Shown here: positions 1 through 9,987 of the stretch, one piece after another
Numbering within the stretch: the stretch's first letter is position 1
How the letters are laid out: every line of letters begins with the position of its first letter
Assembly: GCF_963678635.1 (NCBI RefSeq)
Contig: NC_087065.1
Coordinates: forward strand, 35,273,807 to 35,337,806
Direction of reading: 5' to 3'
Source of the DNA: Symsagittifera roscoffensis
Taxonomy: Eukaryota > Xenacoelomorpha > Acoela > Convolutidae
DNA: 64,000 nucleotides
The notes under the pieces: model-generated
What the model was told of the DNA's origin: nothing
Seen by the model: only the letters and a program-made list of their open reading frames with translations
The model's database searches: none
Translations under genes and position numbers: made by a program

Positions 1-1
1 G

Positions 2-1045
2 AAGAAATACAATCCGTATGGCGAGGACTTCGTTGTAGACAGGATAGTAGTGAGTGATGTCATAGACTCGCTGGTGGGACTGGACGAAGTGGCGATGCTA
101 GAAGAAATCGACCTTGTGAACGATATGGATCAAGATTGGATCGACGATCGATCAGAACCGGAAGTGGAGTTCGAACCAGAAGCGGAACAGACTCATGAGC
201 AAGAACTAACAAACTTGCGCGTGCTCGAATGGCTCCATGATCTGCCGACAGATCCAAAAGAGACGATCCTGACGATTCAGGACGTCGATAGAGACGGCGT
301 CAAATACATCAGTCATGACAATACCGAGTCCAACTGGGTCGCCCCAGATGGTCCTCTACGTGTTCCACAATCCAACCTCGGTCTCCTAGACTTTGGGCGA
401 TCGACGGGGACGTCGATGGATATTTTTGTCCGGGGAGTGGGGGTAGGACTCACCCACACCGAAACCCTCATAATAAAAAAATTGAAATCGGCAAGAGAAA
501 CCGGAGAACTAGAGACAGAGGGCGAGAATGCTAAGAAACCACCTTTTGGACGAATCTTTGAATCGTGTTTTGATCTACCGAACCATTATTCGAACAATAT
601 CGTCATAACGGACAGCGATTTCATACTCACGGAACGCACGTGCGCCATAGCGATAACGGCGGATGTGAGCTTCAAAACAGCACTAGCAGCTGACTTTAAA
701 AGAGAGTACAAGAAAATCGAGTTTTTGTGGAAACAGAGGCCTGGTGTAGGAGGAATGATAGCGTTGCTCCCTGTCGCATCACAGATACCAGGGAAATATT
801 TGTGTTTTTTGGTTACGAAAGCTACTGATAGGCAACACGTGAATCCGGAGAGCTTGGTATTGGCCTTGACTCGACTTAGGGATTTCCTGGTTAAGAGAGG
901 TGTGACCTCTCTCTCGTTACCAGTTTATCATCCCAACAGAGGGAAGCTACACCCGAGAGAGTTGTACGCTCTTGTACATGTGATATTTTCAGAGACTGAC
1001 ATAGAAATTTACTTACATAAAAATTACTATCTCAGCAGATGCTAG
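2..1045 (+). CDS. Pol C-terminus fused to a macro domain (copy A, 5'-truncated)
   Basis: Open from the window edge (frame starting at base 2) to TGA... actually TAG at 1043-1045. The first ~130 residues are an acidic Pol tail that in copy C follows the integrase GPY/F module. About bases 400-470 encode a Gly/Val-rich joint over the nucleotide motif tccggggag. From about base 590 to the end lies a macro-like domain: a beta strand with ITDSDF, then SFKTALAADFKREY, RPGVGG, a strand ending LVTK, a long helix, SLPVYHPNRGKL and a terminal strand. This order matches TARG1/C6orf130-type macro domains, which bind ADP-ribose and remove it from proteins or nucleic acids. The Lys of LVTK corresponds to the TARG1 catalytic Lys; the TARG1 catalytic Asp loop (GCGLD) is replaced by HPNRG. 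Function as hydrolase is therefore uncertain. Only this copy keeps Pol and macro in one open frame. Confidence 0.7.
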   Translation, partial: KKYNPYGEDFVVDRIVVSDVIDSLVGLDEVAMLEEIDLVNDMDQDWIDDRSEPEVEFEPEAEQTHEQELTNLRVLEWLHDLPTDPKETILTIQDVDRDGVKYISHDNTESNWVAPDGPLRVPQSNLGLLDFGRSTGTSMDIFVRGVGVGLTHTETLIIKKLKSARETGELETEGENAKKPPFGRIFESCFDLPNHYSNNIVITDSDFILTERTCAIAITADVSFKTALAADFKREYKKIEFLWKQRPGVGGMIALLPVASQIPGKYLCFLVTKATDRQHVNPESLVLALTRLRDFLVKRGVTSLSLPVYHPNRGKLHPRELYALVHVIFSETDIEIYLHKNYYLSRC

Positions 1046-1464
1046 GAATTGCATTCGGCGATGAATGGTTTTTATTAAGTTCACTTGATAGGAATTAGGG
1101 TCAGGTTTTAGGTACAATATTAGGGATTATGTTCGTATGTGATAGTGTAGGTGTGTGATGTTTATGTGTTATGTTATTGTTATGATATAATTTATGTTTT
1201 GTGAGGATACTCCAGGTAGTCAAGGTGACAGCGCTCAATTGTGCTACCTTGGCAAAAATGCAGGTGGACGATCCACCTTGGTGCTAAATTTTTAAATCAG
1301 AATTGAGAAGAGAATTTCAATGAAGAGTTTTAAAGATTTGAATGATGTTTTATCCAAAAATGACTTGTTTCTTAGATCTTGATTGATCAGAAATTGTTTA
1401 TTGAACTCATTGAATCAAACGAGCCGGAAGAAACTTCACGACACGAGAATCAACACGATAAGAA
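1046..1464 (+). promoter_or_regulatory. Conserved non-coding spacer before the module (copy A)
   Basis: No supported coding in 419 bases. It separates Pol-macro from the module start at 1465 and has counterparts in copies B (17309-17818) and C (40177-40570). It holds two possible hairpins: arms caaggt/accttg at 1221-1226 and 1246-1251, and arms aggtgga/tccacct at 1262-1278 with a three-base loop. A stretch around 1378-1424 (containing tgattgatca) resembles 40495-40555 of copy C. A role in internal initiation, a second promoter or splicing of a downstream mRNA is inference. Confidence 0.4.
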
Positions 1465-2364
1465 ATGGGTGATAAGAATGAATTAATGGAATTCCTCTCA
1501 GCGAGTCTAGACGAGATCTATCAGCGGCTGATCGATTGTGACTTTATACGAGAAGACCCGGGGCTGGCGATGTTTGTGGTCGCGCTCCTCAATGCGTTAG
1601 GACGAGAGGGTCGAGGGAATCGCCCTACAGAAGTGGTGTTGATGTTGGCCTTCGGTGAGTCCGGGACCGCCGAGAGAGGTCGAAACCGACTGATGAGATG
1701 GCGGCGTGGAGAAATGTCTGGCCACGACCTGGCTCGTGAGCAAAGACTAGGTGAACAGAGGGACCACCGGCTAGGTGAGATGCCCCTGCCGACCCAACCT
1801 GCGCAGCCGCTCATCGGAGCGAAAAGACAACGTGATGGGCCAGGCCCGTCACATTCAGTCGACTCTCCAACAGCTGCTCCTCCTCCGAAGAGAGTGAGGA
1901 TGAGCGAAATAGAGATACAGACGTCGGAGACGATTGAGACGTTGGAGAAGAAAGAGAAAGATCAGAGCGAGCTGTGTGCCAAACTCCAGGAGTATAGGGC
2001 GATAGCTCGAGAAAGAGACGAATGGAAAAAGAAGTACGAGGATCTGCAGGTGGCCTACAAGTAGGATGAAATAAAGCAACTGAGGGAGCTGTATATGGCG
2101 AAGGAGAGCCAAGTGTCACAGGAGGTTCTGGCGACGATGAAGTCCTCGGAGGGATCTAGGGACACACGCCCCAAGACAAGAGTACAGGAGCTGTGTACAC
2201 CGAGAGGGCCCAAGGCTCCTCAGCAGACACAACATTCTGCTCCCAATCAGAGGAACACGATACCAGACCCTTCTGACACCTATCTCGCTCCCCAGTTCCA
2301 AGAATCATATTCAATCAAGTGGCCAGAGCAACAATGGTTGAGATTAACAGAACCACTGGACTGA
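1465..2364 (+). pseudogene. Module N-terminal protein with coiled coil (copy A)
   Basis: The start at 1465 is chosen because ATG sits in a good animal context (A at -3, G at +4) and the start regions of copies B (17819) and C (40571) align with it. Residues 1-115 form a mostly helical domain with a shared pattern (LDEIYQRL, then NRPTEVVLM, then RWRRG and LGEMPLPT) of unknown function. After a Pro-rich stretch, residues 150-215 are a charged coiled coil rich in E/K. TAG at 2062-2064 interrupts an otherwise open frame that continues to 2364; the conserved IPDPSDT motif lies near its end. A frameshift at about 2310-2360 links it to the SGNH frame. No known family is recognised for the N-terminal domain. 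Confidence 0.6.
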
Positions 2365-4154
2365 CATTGGGTAGGGTCGTCCCTTCCCAACGTCGTGATC
2401 ACTCATCCAATAGTTCGGAGCGAGCACCCCGCGCGGTAGTGTCCTCGGGGACTGCGCATGGCGGAACCTTTCAAAAGTCTTGCGTGGTAGACATTAGAAA
2501 GAATCTGATGGCACGTCACCAGTTTACGCAAGTGGCCGCGGAGCATCCTCGAGCCTGCCTGAATGACATGAGCTGGAACCCCGGTACGAGCGACCAAGTA
2601 ATTCCCCCAGGGAGTCGCCATTTGATCATTGGAGACAGTTTGGTGAGAGATCTGAATGAGATCTTCGTCTATGGTCAGACTACCATTCTGTCCTTTGGAG
2701 GAGCCTCAGTGGCTTAGGTCCTCAAAATGATGGAGTTTCAGAGCAAGGATCATTTGGATACATTAATAATAATGCTGGGGACCAATGACGTCTCGAGAGC
2801 CCACGTGACTCCGGAGAACAAGTGGGAACCTCTATTGGTCTGCCTCCTAAACGAACTAAAGGAGAAGTATAGGCCCAGGCTTGTGGTGCTGTGCACGATA
2901 CCACAGAACCCGATGGTGGGCACCGTAGTGGCAGATTTTATGAATGGCAACGTGACCCGGTGGAACAAAATGACCCGCAGTCTGGTGAGAAACAACCCTG
3001 GCGAGCTGCGACTTCTGGATCTCGAGAACATGTTGCGCATGATTGATCACATCGCGCTCACCAGAGATGGGATACATTTCAACACCCAACAAGGGAGACA
3101 CTGGATCAATGACGTATTTCAGACGCAGTTGAGGAAAGTGGAGCAGGAGTCGAGGGCGACCAGTTCTCTGGGTTGGACCAGTTCGACCGGAGGAGGTAGA
3201 ATAAGGGGAAGTGTGCCCGAATCCCTTGTCAACCGCCTAGGGTCCCTGGCAACGGAGACGGCTACAGCTGCACCCATCGCTCCGAGCTCGAACGTAAGAG
3301 AGAGGCTAGGGACTGCTCCTCATCCCAGAGCACAACCGCTGGAAAGCCGACTTGGGAGATCGGTTGATCAGAACAGGAATAACTCCCAGACCGTGTCTAG
3401 GAGGAATGACCCGCCCACTACGGCAAACCCTGCTTCAGCAGCAGGACCGTCGACAAGCGCCGTGCCAGCGGAGGGAGTTGTACCGGGCAGCGTGCTGCTT
3501 TGGAACCGTCCAGACCCTAGTCATTGGGTACAGTACAAGACGTACATGTCAACGAAGTTGAACATGAAGACATTGACGTGTCGGGAGGATGCAATGAGAA
3601 TGATCGGCGGAGAAGGTCCCACAGTGTCGCGATTATATCGAATACCGGGCGTGGATTGGCTGTTAGCAGAGCAGGAGCAGTTCAGCTCCACGACTACGCT
3701 CCAGCACGCAGACATGAATGGATTGCCTCAGGACAATACCTTTGGACCTCTGAATACCCGATCTCTTACGGACGTCCACCAGAGAGCCAGGGAACTGACG
3801 CCACCTGCTCGTAAGCGCAAGTTTCAGACAAATGACAAGCCTAACAACAAGCATCACAAGATGTACAGGCAATTTGCTAAACCACCCGGTCAGACGCCTG
3901 GCGAATATTCAAGAGACTACCCCCGAGCGACCACGGTGGATGGGGATGACAGGAGATACGGGGAACTGAAGGCCCCAGTCGGTGACCGCCTGTTTGCCGC
4001 CTATGATCCCTTGGATATGAAAGCGGCCAAGTACCTGATAGTGGCGAGTTCGGATTATCTCTACACGCCCCGTTCTCTCTTTTGGCCCGAAGTGATTTTC
4101 TTGACGGCGCCTAAATTGGACGGCGAAGGGTGGTCAGCATGGAGCCGCAGGTGA
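2319..4154 (+). pseudogene. SGNH/GDSL hydrolase plus linker domain (copy A)
   Basis: SGNH hydrolases are Ser-His esterases or lipases. Block I is IIGDSL with the nucleophile Ser codon at 2637-2639, block II is the Gly of SFGGAS, block III is LGTNDVS at about 2779-2799, and block V is DGIHF around 3068. All catalytic positions are present. A single TAG at 2715-2717, at a position where copy C has CAG, splits the frame just after block II. Downstream, about bases 3190-3520 are Ser/Pro/Arg-rich, then a conserved linker (GVDWLLAEQ, FSSTTTL, GP.N) and the first strand of the next domain (VASSDYLYTPRSLFWPEV). The frame ends with TGA at 4152-4154, overlapping an ATG at 4139 for the next part. Substrate unknown; no signal peptide is seen. 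Confidence 0.7.
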
Positions 4155-5836
4155 TAGTGGTTGCAGGCTCGAATGATCATCTGCAAAGCAGGGGTTTGTT
4201 GTCCCGTCTGACGGATGGGTCGATCCCGAGCAATGAGGTCATAGGATAGGCGATAATGACATTGCTCTCGGCGATGGCTGAGGTAGAAACAGCAGCAAAA
4301 CAAAGTTTCACCCAAAATGTAGTGAAGGTGGTCTTTGTATTGTCACCAGGGTACGCTGCATTGCCAGAACCCCTTCAGTTTGTGTACACGATGGTCACAA
4401 CGATAGCAGAGGGACGGTTCAACGTAATAATTCCTGCCCCGAACAGAATGGTGGACCCCAACAATTATTACCCATCCCGATCTGAGCTTCCTGCCGTTTG
4501 GGCTGACATTTCCAATGCCATACAGGGACTCAAAGATTGTAGCACAACTCGGTTGGTGTTAGATGAGTTTCTGGGGTTGGAGCTGTCCAACTTCGCCAGG
4601 TTGCTGAAGTTAAGACCAGGGGTAGAAGACGATCATCTCTTAGTACAACAGGTGGCTGACGATCTCTGGTTCAGACAGATGGATCACGCAGCGAATGAGC
4701 AGGGAAGGACAGTCAGGAAAAACATGACGTCAGCGGAAGAAGATCTCATGGCAATGGCTTTGCGCACGAAGCCGCACAACAACTTATGGTTGTACTTGTC
4801 ACCAAGAATGTGTACCTTGGGAGAGGACGCGTTCGAGCATGCACCGGCAGTGATCAAAGAGATACATGCGTATCTCAAGGACTTGTTTGATGACCGGGAG
4901 TTAGCCGGGAGTATGATGTTGCAATTGATGCAGGATGTGAACACGATGTCGTTGGACAAGTCCCAAGCTGACATACTGGCCACGAGGGCACAACATGAAC
5001 GATCAGATGCTATCTTGGGTGGGATGGGAGTAGGAGGGACGCCATCCTTCCTGTCGACGTGCTATACGAGGGCATCTCGGAACCTGATCGCGAGCTTCGT
5101 CAAGGATATCAGGAAGCTGTCGATTGGCCTGATATTAGCCCTGTAGGTGACATTTGGTCATGAGAATTTCGTGAAGGGGCCTGCGAATCTCTTCACCCAA
5201 GCGTTGGCAGATTTGAGATTGGATGGAATCCTGACTCTGATTGCCATGACCTATGGTCGGCTGGGTGATTTGCTTGTGCTGTTGCGTTACCCCGAACAAC
5301 TCCAGGGAACAAGTCGTGAGTTCAACGCGCAGTTGGAAACCGCCTCGCTCAGGAAAATGAAAGACTGGAATACTATCCTGCTCCAATATCTCTTGCAACA
5401 GAACAGAAGTGTCACGGGAGAAGATAAGGTGGCGACGGATGCGGGTGAGTGTAAACAGTATTGTGGCACGCCCTTGCTGACAGATTTGGCGGTCATGATG
5501 CGGATCGATCCGTTGGCTCTGATTCACGGACTGCGGGAATTCGTCACGCTGGTGTACGGACCGGTGATGTCTTTCTTATTCCCGGACGTGCAAGTCAAGG
5601 CATACAGGAATTCTGTGTTGTATGTCAACCTGGTCTCAGTCGTAGATTGTTCCGTGCTGAATTGGGTAGAGCAGAGGGAGCTGGGAGGGCTGGTCAGCGA
5701 CGATAGGCTGTTCGGAAGAATAGCGGAGCCGGGTTGGGTGTTGATGGATTTCAACAACAACTTCAAGTGCCGAATGGGCCACGAAAACCTTTCCATATCC
5801 AGTTTAACCCGAAGCTTTGGAATCTTAGACCAGTAG
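4139..5836 (+). pseudogene. Degenerate SGNH-like domain and helical domain (copy A)
   Basis: The frame begins at the ATG at 4139 inside the end of the previous frame. Its first part has GSNDHLQSRGLLS, a GxND block III-like motif, followed by a strand-rich core (VFVLSPGYA, IIPAPNR) and helices with FLGLELSNFARLLKL. In combination with SSDYLY upstream it resembles a second SGNH fold in which the nucleophile Ser is replaced. TAG codons at 4226-4228 and 5144-5146 interrupt an otherwise collinear frame. After the second stop an unrecognised domain follows (ENFVKGPANL, LDGILTLIAMT, GTPLLTDLAVMMR, SVLYVNLVSVVD), conserved in B and C. The last ~30 residues run out of frame because of a frameshift near 5770-5800. 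No function is recognised. Confidence 0.5.
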
Positions 5837-6537
5837 TGAAAGATTCAGGAGCGGCAACGAGAGTCCCACTTTTGCCAGAGGCCTACGCACACGTGCAAGA
5901 GAACCAGCAAGCTTGGCTTTCCGGGTCCAGGCCGCTGCCGGACCAACGCCCTCGATACCCACCGATAAGGAGGATGTTGTTGGGAGTCACATCTCCCGGC
6001 ATTGCCCCTCGCATCGGAGCAGCTCGTGATGCAGAGAGGAGGATGCTGAAGTGGAGTGAAGGGATGGAGCCGCGCTTCATCAGTTGGAACGTTGCAGCCG
6101 CGCTCACATTTGACTTCACATTTCCTGATGCTTGGAGCAGGAAAAAGATCAAAGCACCACCTTCCAGGAGACCAGAGGTCTCGGCTGAGGTGTGGAACGA
6201 GGTGTATGCCCCCACAGATGACTTATTCAGACTGAGGTGGTCAGGAGAGGTGAAAGTAGTGATGCTGGAAGTGGCAAAAGAGTGCAGAGGAGGCTCATAC
6301 ATAACGATAGAGGACCTGGCACCACATGGCGAGGAGTCGGTAGAATTCCTGGTGAATGATGAGTTGTTCTATCACGCAGGAGACCTGACCGTACCGGAGC
6401 GGCCAGACTCGGGCATAGACACACGACAAGGTCCTTCAGGACCTAAGCCGAAACATGATGCAAATGACAATGAATTGATGGATCAGGACGATGACGACAT
6501 CGGGGGAAGACAGAAAAGCCGGGTGAGGCGGATCTAG
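5734..6537 (+). pseudogene. Module domain with PKLWNLRP motif (copy A)
   Basis: Homologous sequence starts at about base 5800 with PKLWNLRP, which copies B and C also carry; the first ~25 residues of the open frame are out-of-phase sequence. A conserved pair of helices follows (PPIRRMLLG, then RDAERRMLKWSEGMEPRFISWNVAAAL), then a strand-rich part and an acidic tail with a run of Asp. TAG at 6535-6537 ends it; the next 225 bases are collinear with acidic spacer sequence of copy C but broken. No family is recognised. Confidence 0.45.
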
Positions 6538-6763
6538 GAGCGTTGGAGAGAGACTTGCTGGATGCCGGTTTAGTGGAGACGAGGAAGGTGAAGTCGATGG
6601 GAGTCTATTGCTGATGACGCCATCGTCTTTCATGTCCCCTACAAAGGAGGCGTCGACCGACTTATCCCCGGTGGACCCAATAAGTCAGGCGAGAGAGTGC
6701 CGAAATAGGGATCCACAAAGATTGCTCCATGAGTCACCAAGGAGGAGAAAGATTGAAGAGTAA

Positions 6764-8126
6764 ATGAGGGTATCCTTCCTGAGTACGCTACCGGAAGAGG
6801 AATGGGAGATATACCAAAGTGAACTAGAGAGCAAGACAGGGGCAATCTGGAACCGAGTGAACTTCATGGAAAGGTCATGGGACGTGATACGAAGATACGG
6901 GACGCAGTCCATAATGAAGGTGGGATTGAACCAACCCATTATGCGTGAGGTCTGGAGAAAATAATGAACTCCATAGAGTCTGATGTTTTGACCGAGTCAG
7001 TTACAAAGGACAGTGCCGATGATCAGCAGGTCACGAAGAAATTACCCGTCAGTCGAGCCAAAAAAGGGCTGAAGCGGCTGAAAGGGAAGAAAGGAAGTCG
7101 AGCCGTGAACCAGAGAGTGGTGAAGTCAAAAGCCAGCGCAGTGGTGGCCTCTTTGACGAGCGCAGGTCGTTCAGGCGAGAGCGGGCAAGGAGATGGTGCG
7201 ACGCTGGCCGGGGGAGAAAAAGAGAACCTGATACCCCCTATGCTCTTGGCAGGTCTGACCACAACAGCCACGAAATCAAAGAAGACTGCACGAACCCTAG
7301 CAGACACTAAGCTAGAGATGAAGATCATCAGTCAGTGTGGATCTGGAGGACTTGATGATTACAGGCCCTCGCGAATCAACATGGCCCGGATGAAACTGGA
7401 GGGACAACTCGACGTGGTCGAGTACAGTCGCGTCACTGTGCCGGAATGGGTCCACATGGGAGATCCAGCGGGGGGTTTTGTGGAGATGTTGAAGGCGAGG
7501 AACTCCGCGAGAGGGCACCTGATGGCTTGGAGCGAGAAGCGAGCCATGCAGGAATATCTGAAAGGGCTTACGGAGAATTCTAACCTAAATCGGAAAGAAT
7601 ACGGCACGGTAATGTCCTCGGAGGCGAACGAAATCGGGCTGGAAAAACTACTGGAAATCTCTTGGAGGGCGGCCCTCCAAAGATACTTCGACGAGACGAT
7701 GCATGCGTGCACGAGAACCTGGCTCATTCGTGCACAAGAACTGACCTGCAAGTACGTTTGGCTTGGTGCTTGATGGGCATCAAGAGGGCGGAATTTGAAG
7801 CCAGTAATGATTTGAAATCAAAGGAACAGGAGCTAAAGTTGATGGAAGCCCTGCGAGTGTTGATTTTAAAAGACGATTCTGCGATAGCCTGGGCTAAGCG
7901 TAAGGATGCCCTTTGCTTTGTAAGGTTCGTGGTGGATCGTATCCTCACTCCTGTTTTGGGAGAATGCATAAAGATCATTCGGCAAAAGGGAGTTGATTGC
8001 GAAAGAAACTTCCTCAGGGCACTCCTGGAACTATATCAGGATATGCCGTTGGCTGTACCAAATAGAGAGTCGAACGACATGGAGAGCTATCGCAAGTTGG
8101 AAGAAGTGAGAAGGTATTCCAACTAA
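6764..8126 (+). pseudogene. Large conserved helical module protein (copy A)
   Basis: Three overlapping frames (6764-6964, 6964-7773, 7662-8126) are pieces of one protein that is a single open frame in copy C (45239-46954). Conserved landmarks are LPEEEWE, YGTQSIMKVGLNQP, a basic Lys-rich stretch, MLLAGLTTTATKSK, ARNSARGHLMAW, RYFDETM, then LRLAWCLMGIKR and a Cys-containing AWAKRKDALCFVRFVVD segment. Frameshifts lie near 6955 and 7690-7740. TAA at 8124-8126 closes it at RRYSN. The sequence then joins the C-terminal domain, so the Cys/His domain seen in copies B and C is missing here. Function unknown. Confidence 0.5.
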
Positions 8127-8129
8127 GGA

Positions 8130-9224
8130 TTGAAAGTGAGCCGGGAGTTGATTGAAACAGTCAGGGGACAGAAAGATTTTGCAACACTAGGGAAATTGAA
8201 GGCGGAGAGGTCAGATGATTTGTTGGCAAAGATCTTTTGGGCAGTCCCGAAGAGATCTGAAGGCGAGTTGCAAGACGTAGTGGGTGAAGAGTTCATGAGG
8301 TTGAGCGAAGGTAATGTGAGCGAGTTCCAGAAGCAGAAAGCGAGTGGAGTGTTACCCACTGAATTCCCCACCATAGAAGAGAAAGACGATTTGCTCAGAA
8401 TTATGATGGAGGTGGAACCGTTGCTGGGAGCCTTAGGGTATCGGACCCGAAGGAACATATTGAGGACCCATGGGGAGTATCCTTGTCACTGCTTGGCGCA
8501 GACGTTATGGTACCCCAAACGCGGGAATCTGATGCTAGTATGGGACGTGGAGGAGTTGTACTCTACGGGGTTGCCCGATCAGAATCAACAGGTGTCAATC
8601 GCGGTGGTTAGTGCCATGCTGGCAGTGAGGTGGTTGGAGGCTAACGCGGACACAGGTGAACAGGAGACGGCCGTGCCGACTCCTGAGCAGCTGAGCAACG
8701 TAAAGATGAGCCGCAAGTTGGATCTTTTTAGAACCACCTGCAGGGTTCTGAGAATACCCAAAGCCATTGAAAGAATATGGTCAAGGCAAAGGTTGATGCC
8801 TTGGTTCCGTGCAGTGATGACGTCATGGATGTATGAACGTGCGAAGCGTCACATGTCGAGGAACACGGAAGCCTATCAATCTTTCCAGCTAGATATAGGA
8901 CCGGGAGCCTATATGAGAACATTCCTGACGCACAGAAACGCGGTCACCACGGCGGTGAAGCAAGTAGCTGCAGCGCCTTGTGTAACTGAAGATGAGAAGA
9001 AAGAGGTCTTAAGAGCTGACCTAGAACGAAATGTGAGCCTTTGTCTTCACAACAGCTTTTGCAGGAACCGGGAGCAAAAGGTGAATGTGGACCTGCTACC
9101 TTGTTGCAAACCGAGGCTGTTGGAACAGGAGAGTTGGGGCACGGCCCGCAACTCCATGGACATGTTGGAAAAAGTCCTAGAAGACAGCGAAGCTGAAGCT
9201 CAGGATGGAGAAGCAGTGGAATGA
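8130..9224 (+). CDS. Module C-terminal domain (copy A)
   Basis: Open for 364 codons in the same frame as the preceding part. It has no ATG at its first codon, so it is best read as the continuation of a longer protein. Conserved across all copies: MEVEPLLGALGYRTRRNIL, YPCHCLAQTLWYPKRGNL, VWDVEELYSTGLPD, IPKAIERIWSRQRLMPWFRAVMTSWMYE, LTHRNAVTTAVK, and a Cys/Asn-rich end with NVSLCLHNSFC and LLPCC. The paired Cys and His residues suggest metal binding or disulfides, but no family is recognised. The acidic tail ends at TGA 9222-9224. This is the best preserved copy of the domain in the window. Confidence 0.55.
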   Translation: MKVSRELIETVRGQKDFATLGKLKAERSDDLLAKIFWAVPKRSEGELQDVVGEEFMRLSEGNVSEFQKQKASGVLPTEFPTIEEKDDLLRIMMEVEPLLGALGYRTRRNILRTHGEYPCHCLAQTLWYPKRGNLMLVWDVEELYSTGLPDQNQQVSIAVVSAMLAVRWLEANADTGEQETAVPTPEQLSNVKMSRKLDLFRTTCRVLRIPKAIERIWSRQRLMPWFRAVMTSWMYERAKRHMSRNTEAYQSFQLDIGPGAYMRTFLTHRNAVTTAVKQVAAAPCVTEDEKKEVLRADLERNVSLCLHNSFCRNREQKVNVDLLPCCKPRLLEQESWGTARNSMDMLEKVLEDSEAEAQDGEAVE

Positions 9225-9987
9225 AGATGATGGAACGAAGAGGAGAAGTGAAGACGTGAACAAGAAAGGAAGAGAAGGAGAAAAAAAACTTGATTGTCTT
9301 TGTGTGTTAAAACTTAACTAATCAACCAAGTTTGATTATTGAACTTGTTAAACTTTTTGTTTTGATCTAGTTTGGTCAGACCAAACTTTGAAAATTGTTG
9401 CAATTGTTAAAATTGTTAAAATTGTTGATTTTAGTTATGACTATTTATATATATATGGAGAACATAGGTGAGTACATTTACCTATTTAAACACGACTGAA
9501 GTTTTTAACCTGTGTAAGACACAATTTCACTGTGTGGTGACATGGTAAGTTTGGGTAAGCTCGCTCGGAAAGGGTGAGTAACTCAATAACTTTCCTAGCC
9601 ACAGAGTTTCTTAGTTTTAATATCAAATAGGACCGCATAAATAACTGATTATACTTGGTGAGTGACGTTAAGTTAATTTTAACGGGTGCGTGGCCGTGCC
9701 ACGTCCCAACTTTTTAATCACAAAGAGCGAAAATAAGTTTTATGGCAAGATGACGTAAGTAGTCAGAAAAGAAATTTTATCTTGGACACTCCTCATGGTG
9801 CAAATTTTGTTAAAATGTTGGAAGGCAGTGAGATGTAGTACGATGCTATTTGTGACACGTAGTGAGTTGAGGTGGAGTAGATAAATTTCATTTTCTAATG
9901 CGATTTGTAAGATTAGTTATAGAGAACTGGAGTACTACTTGACGATAACCCGGTGTTATGCGACCAATAGGTTCATTGATGGGGACT
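9225..9987 (+). other. 3' untranslated region of copy A
   Basis: No coding supported. A/T-rich, with a tatttatatatatatgg stretch near 9443. A block at about 9540-9720 (containing gtgccacgtccc) recurs at 57083-57190, and reversed at 53370-53510 and 54590-54780. Conservation between diverged copies suggests an element-specific 3' UTR, perhaps carrying polypurine-tract or export signals. No polypurine tract was securely identified. Confidence 0.45.

Noticed and set aside
2062-6537. In-frame stops of copy A module are all TAG, hinting at amber readthrough
   Set aside because: Copies B and C have TGA, TAA and TAG at other positions, and coding triplets at the A positions, so ordinary decay explains it.
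50-9224. Module or macro domain as an envelope gene
   Set aside because: No signal peptide, furin-type site, fusion peptide or membrane anchor was found in any copy; domains are hydrolase-like or helical.
9535-9560. gtaagt as a splice donor in the 3' UTR of copy A
   Set aside because: The GT is not kept in the equivalent places of copy C and fragments E and F.
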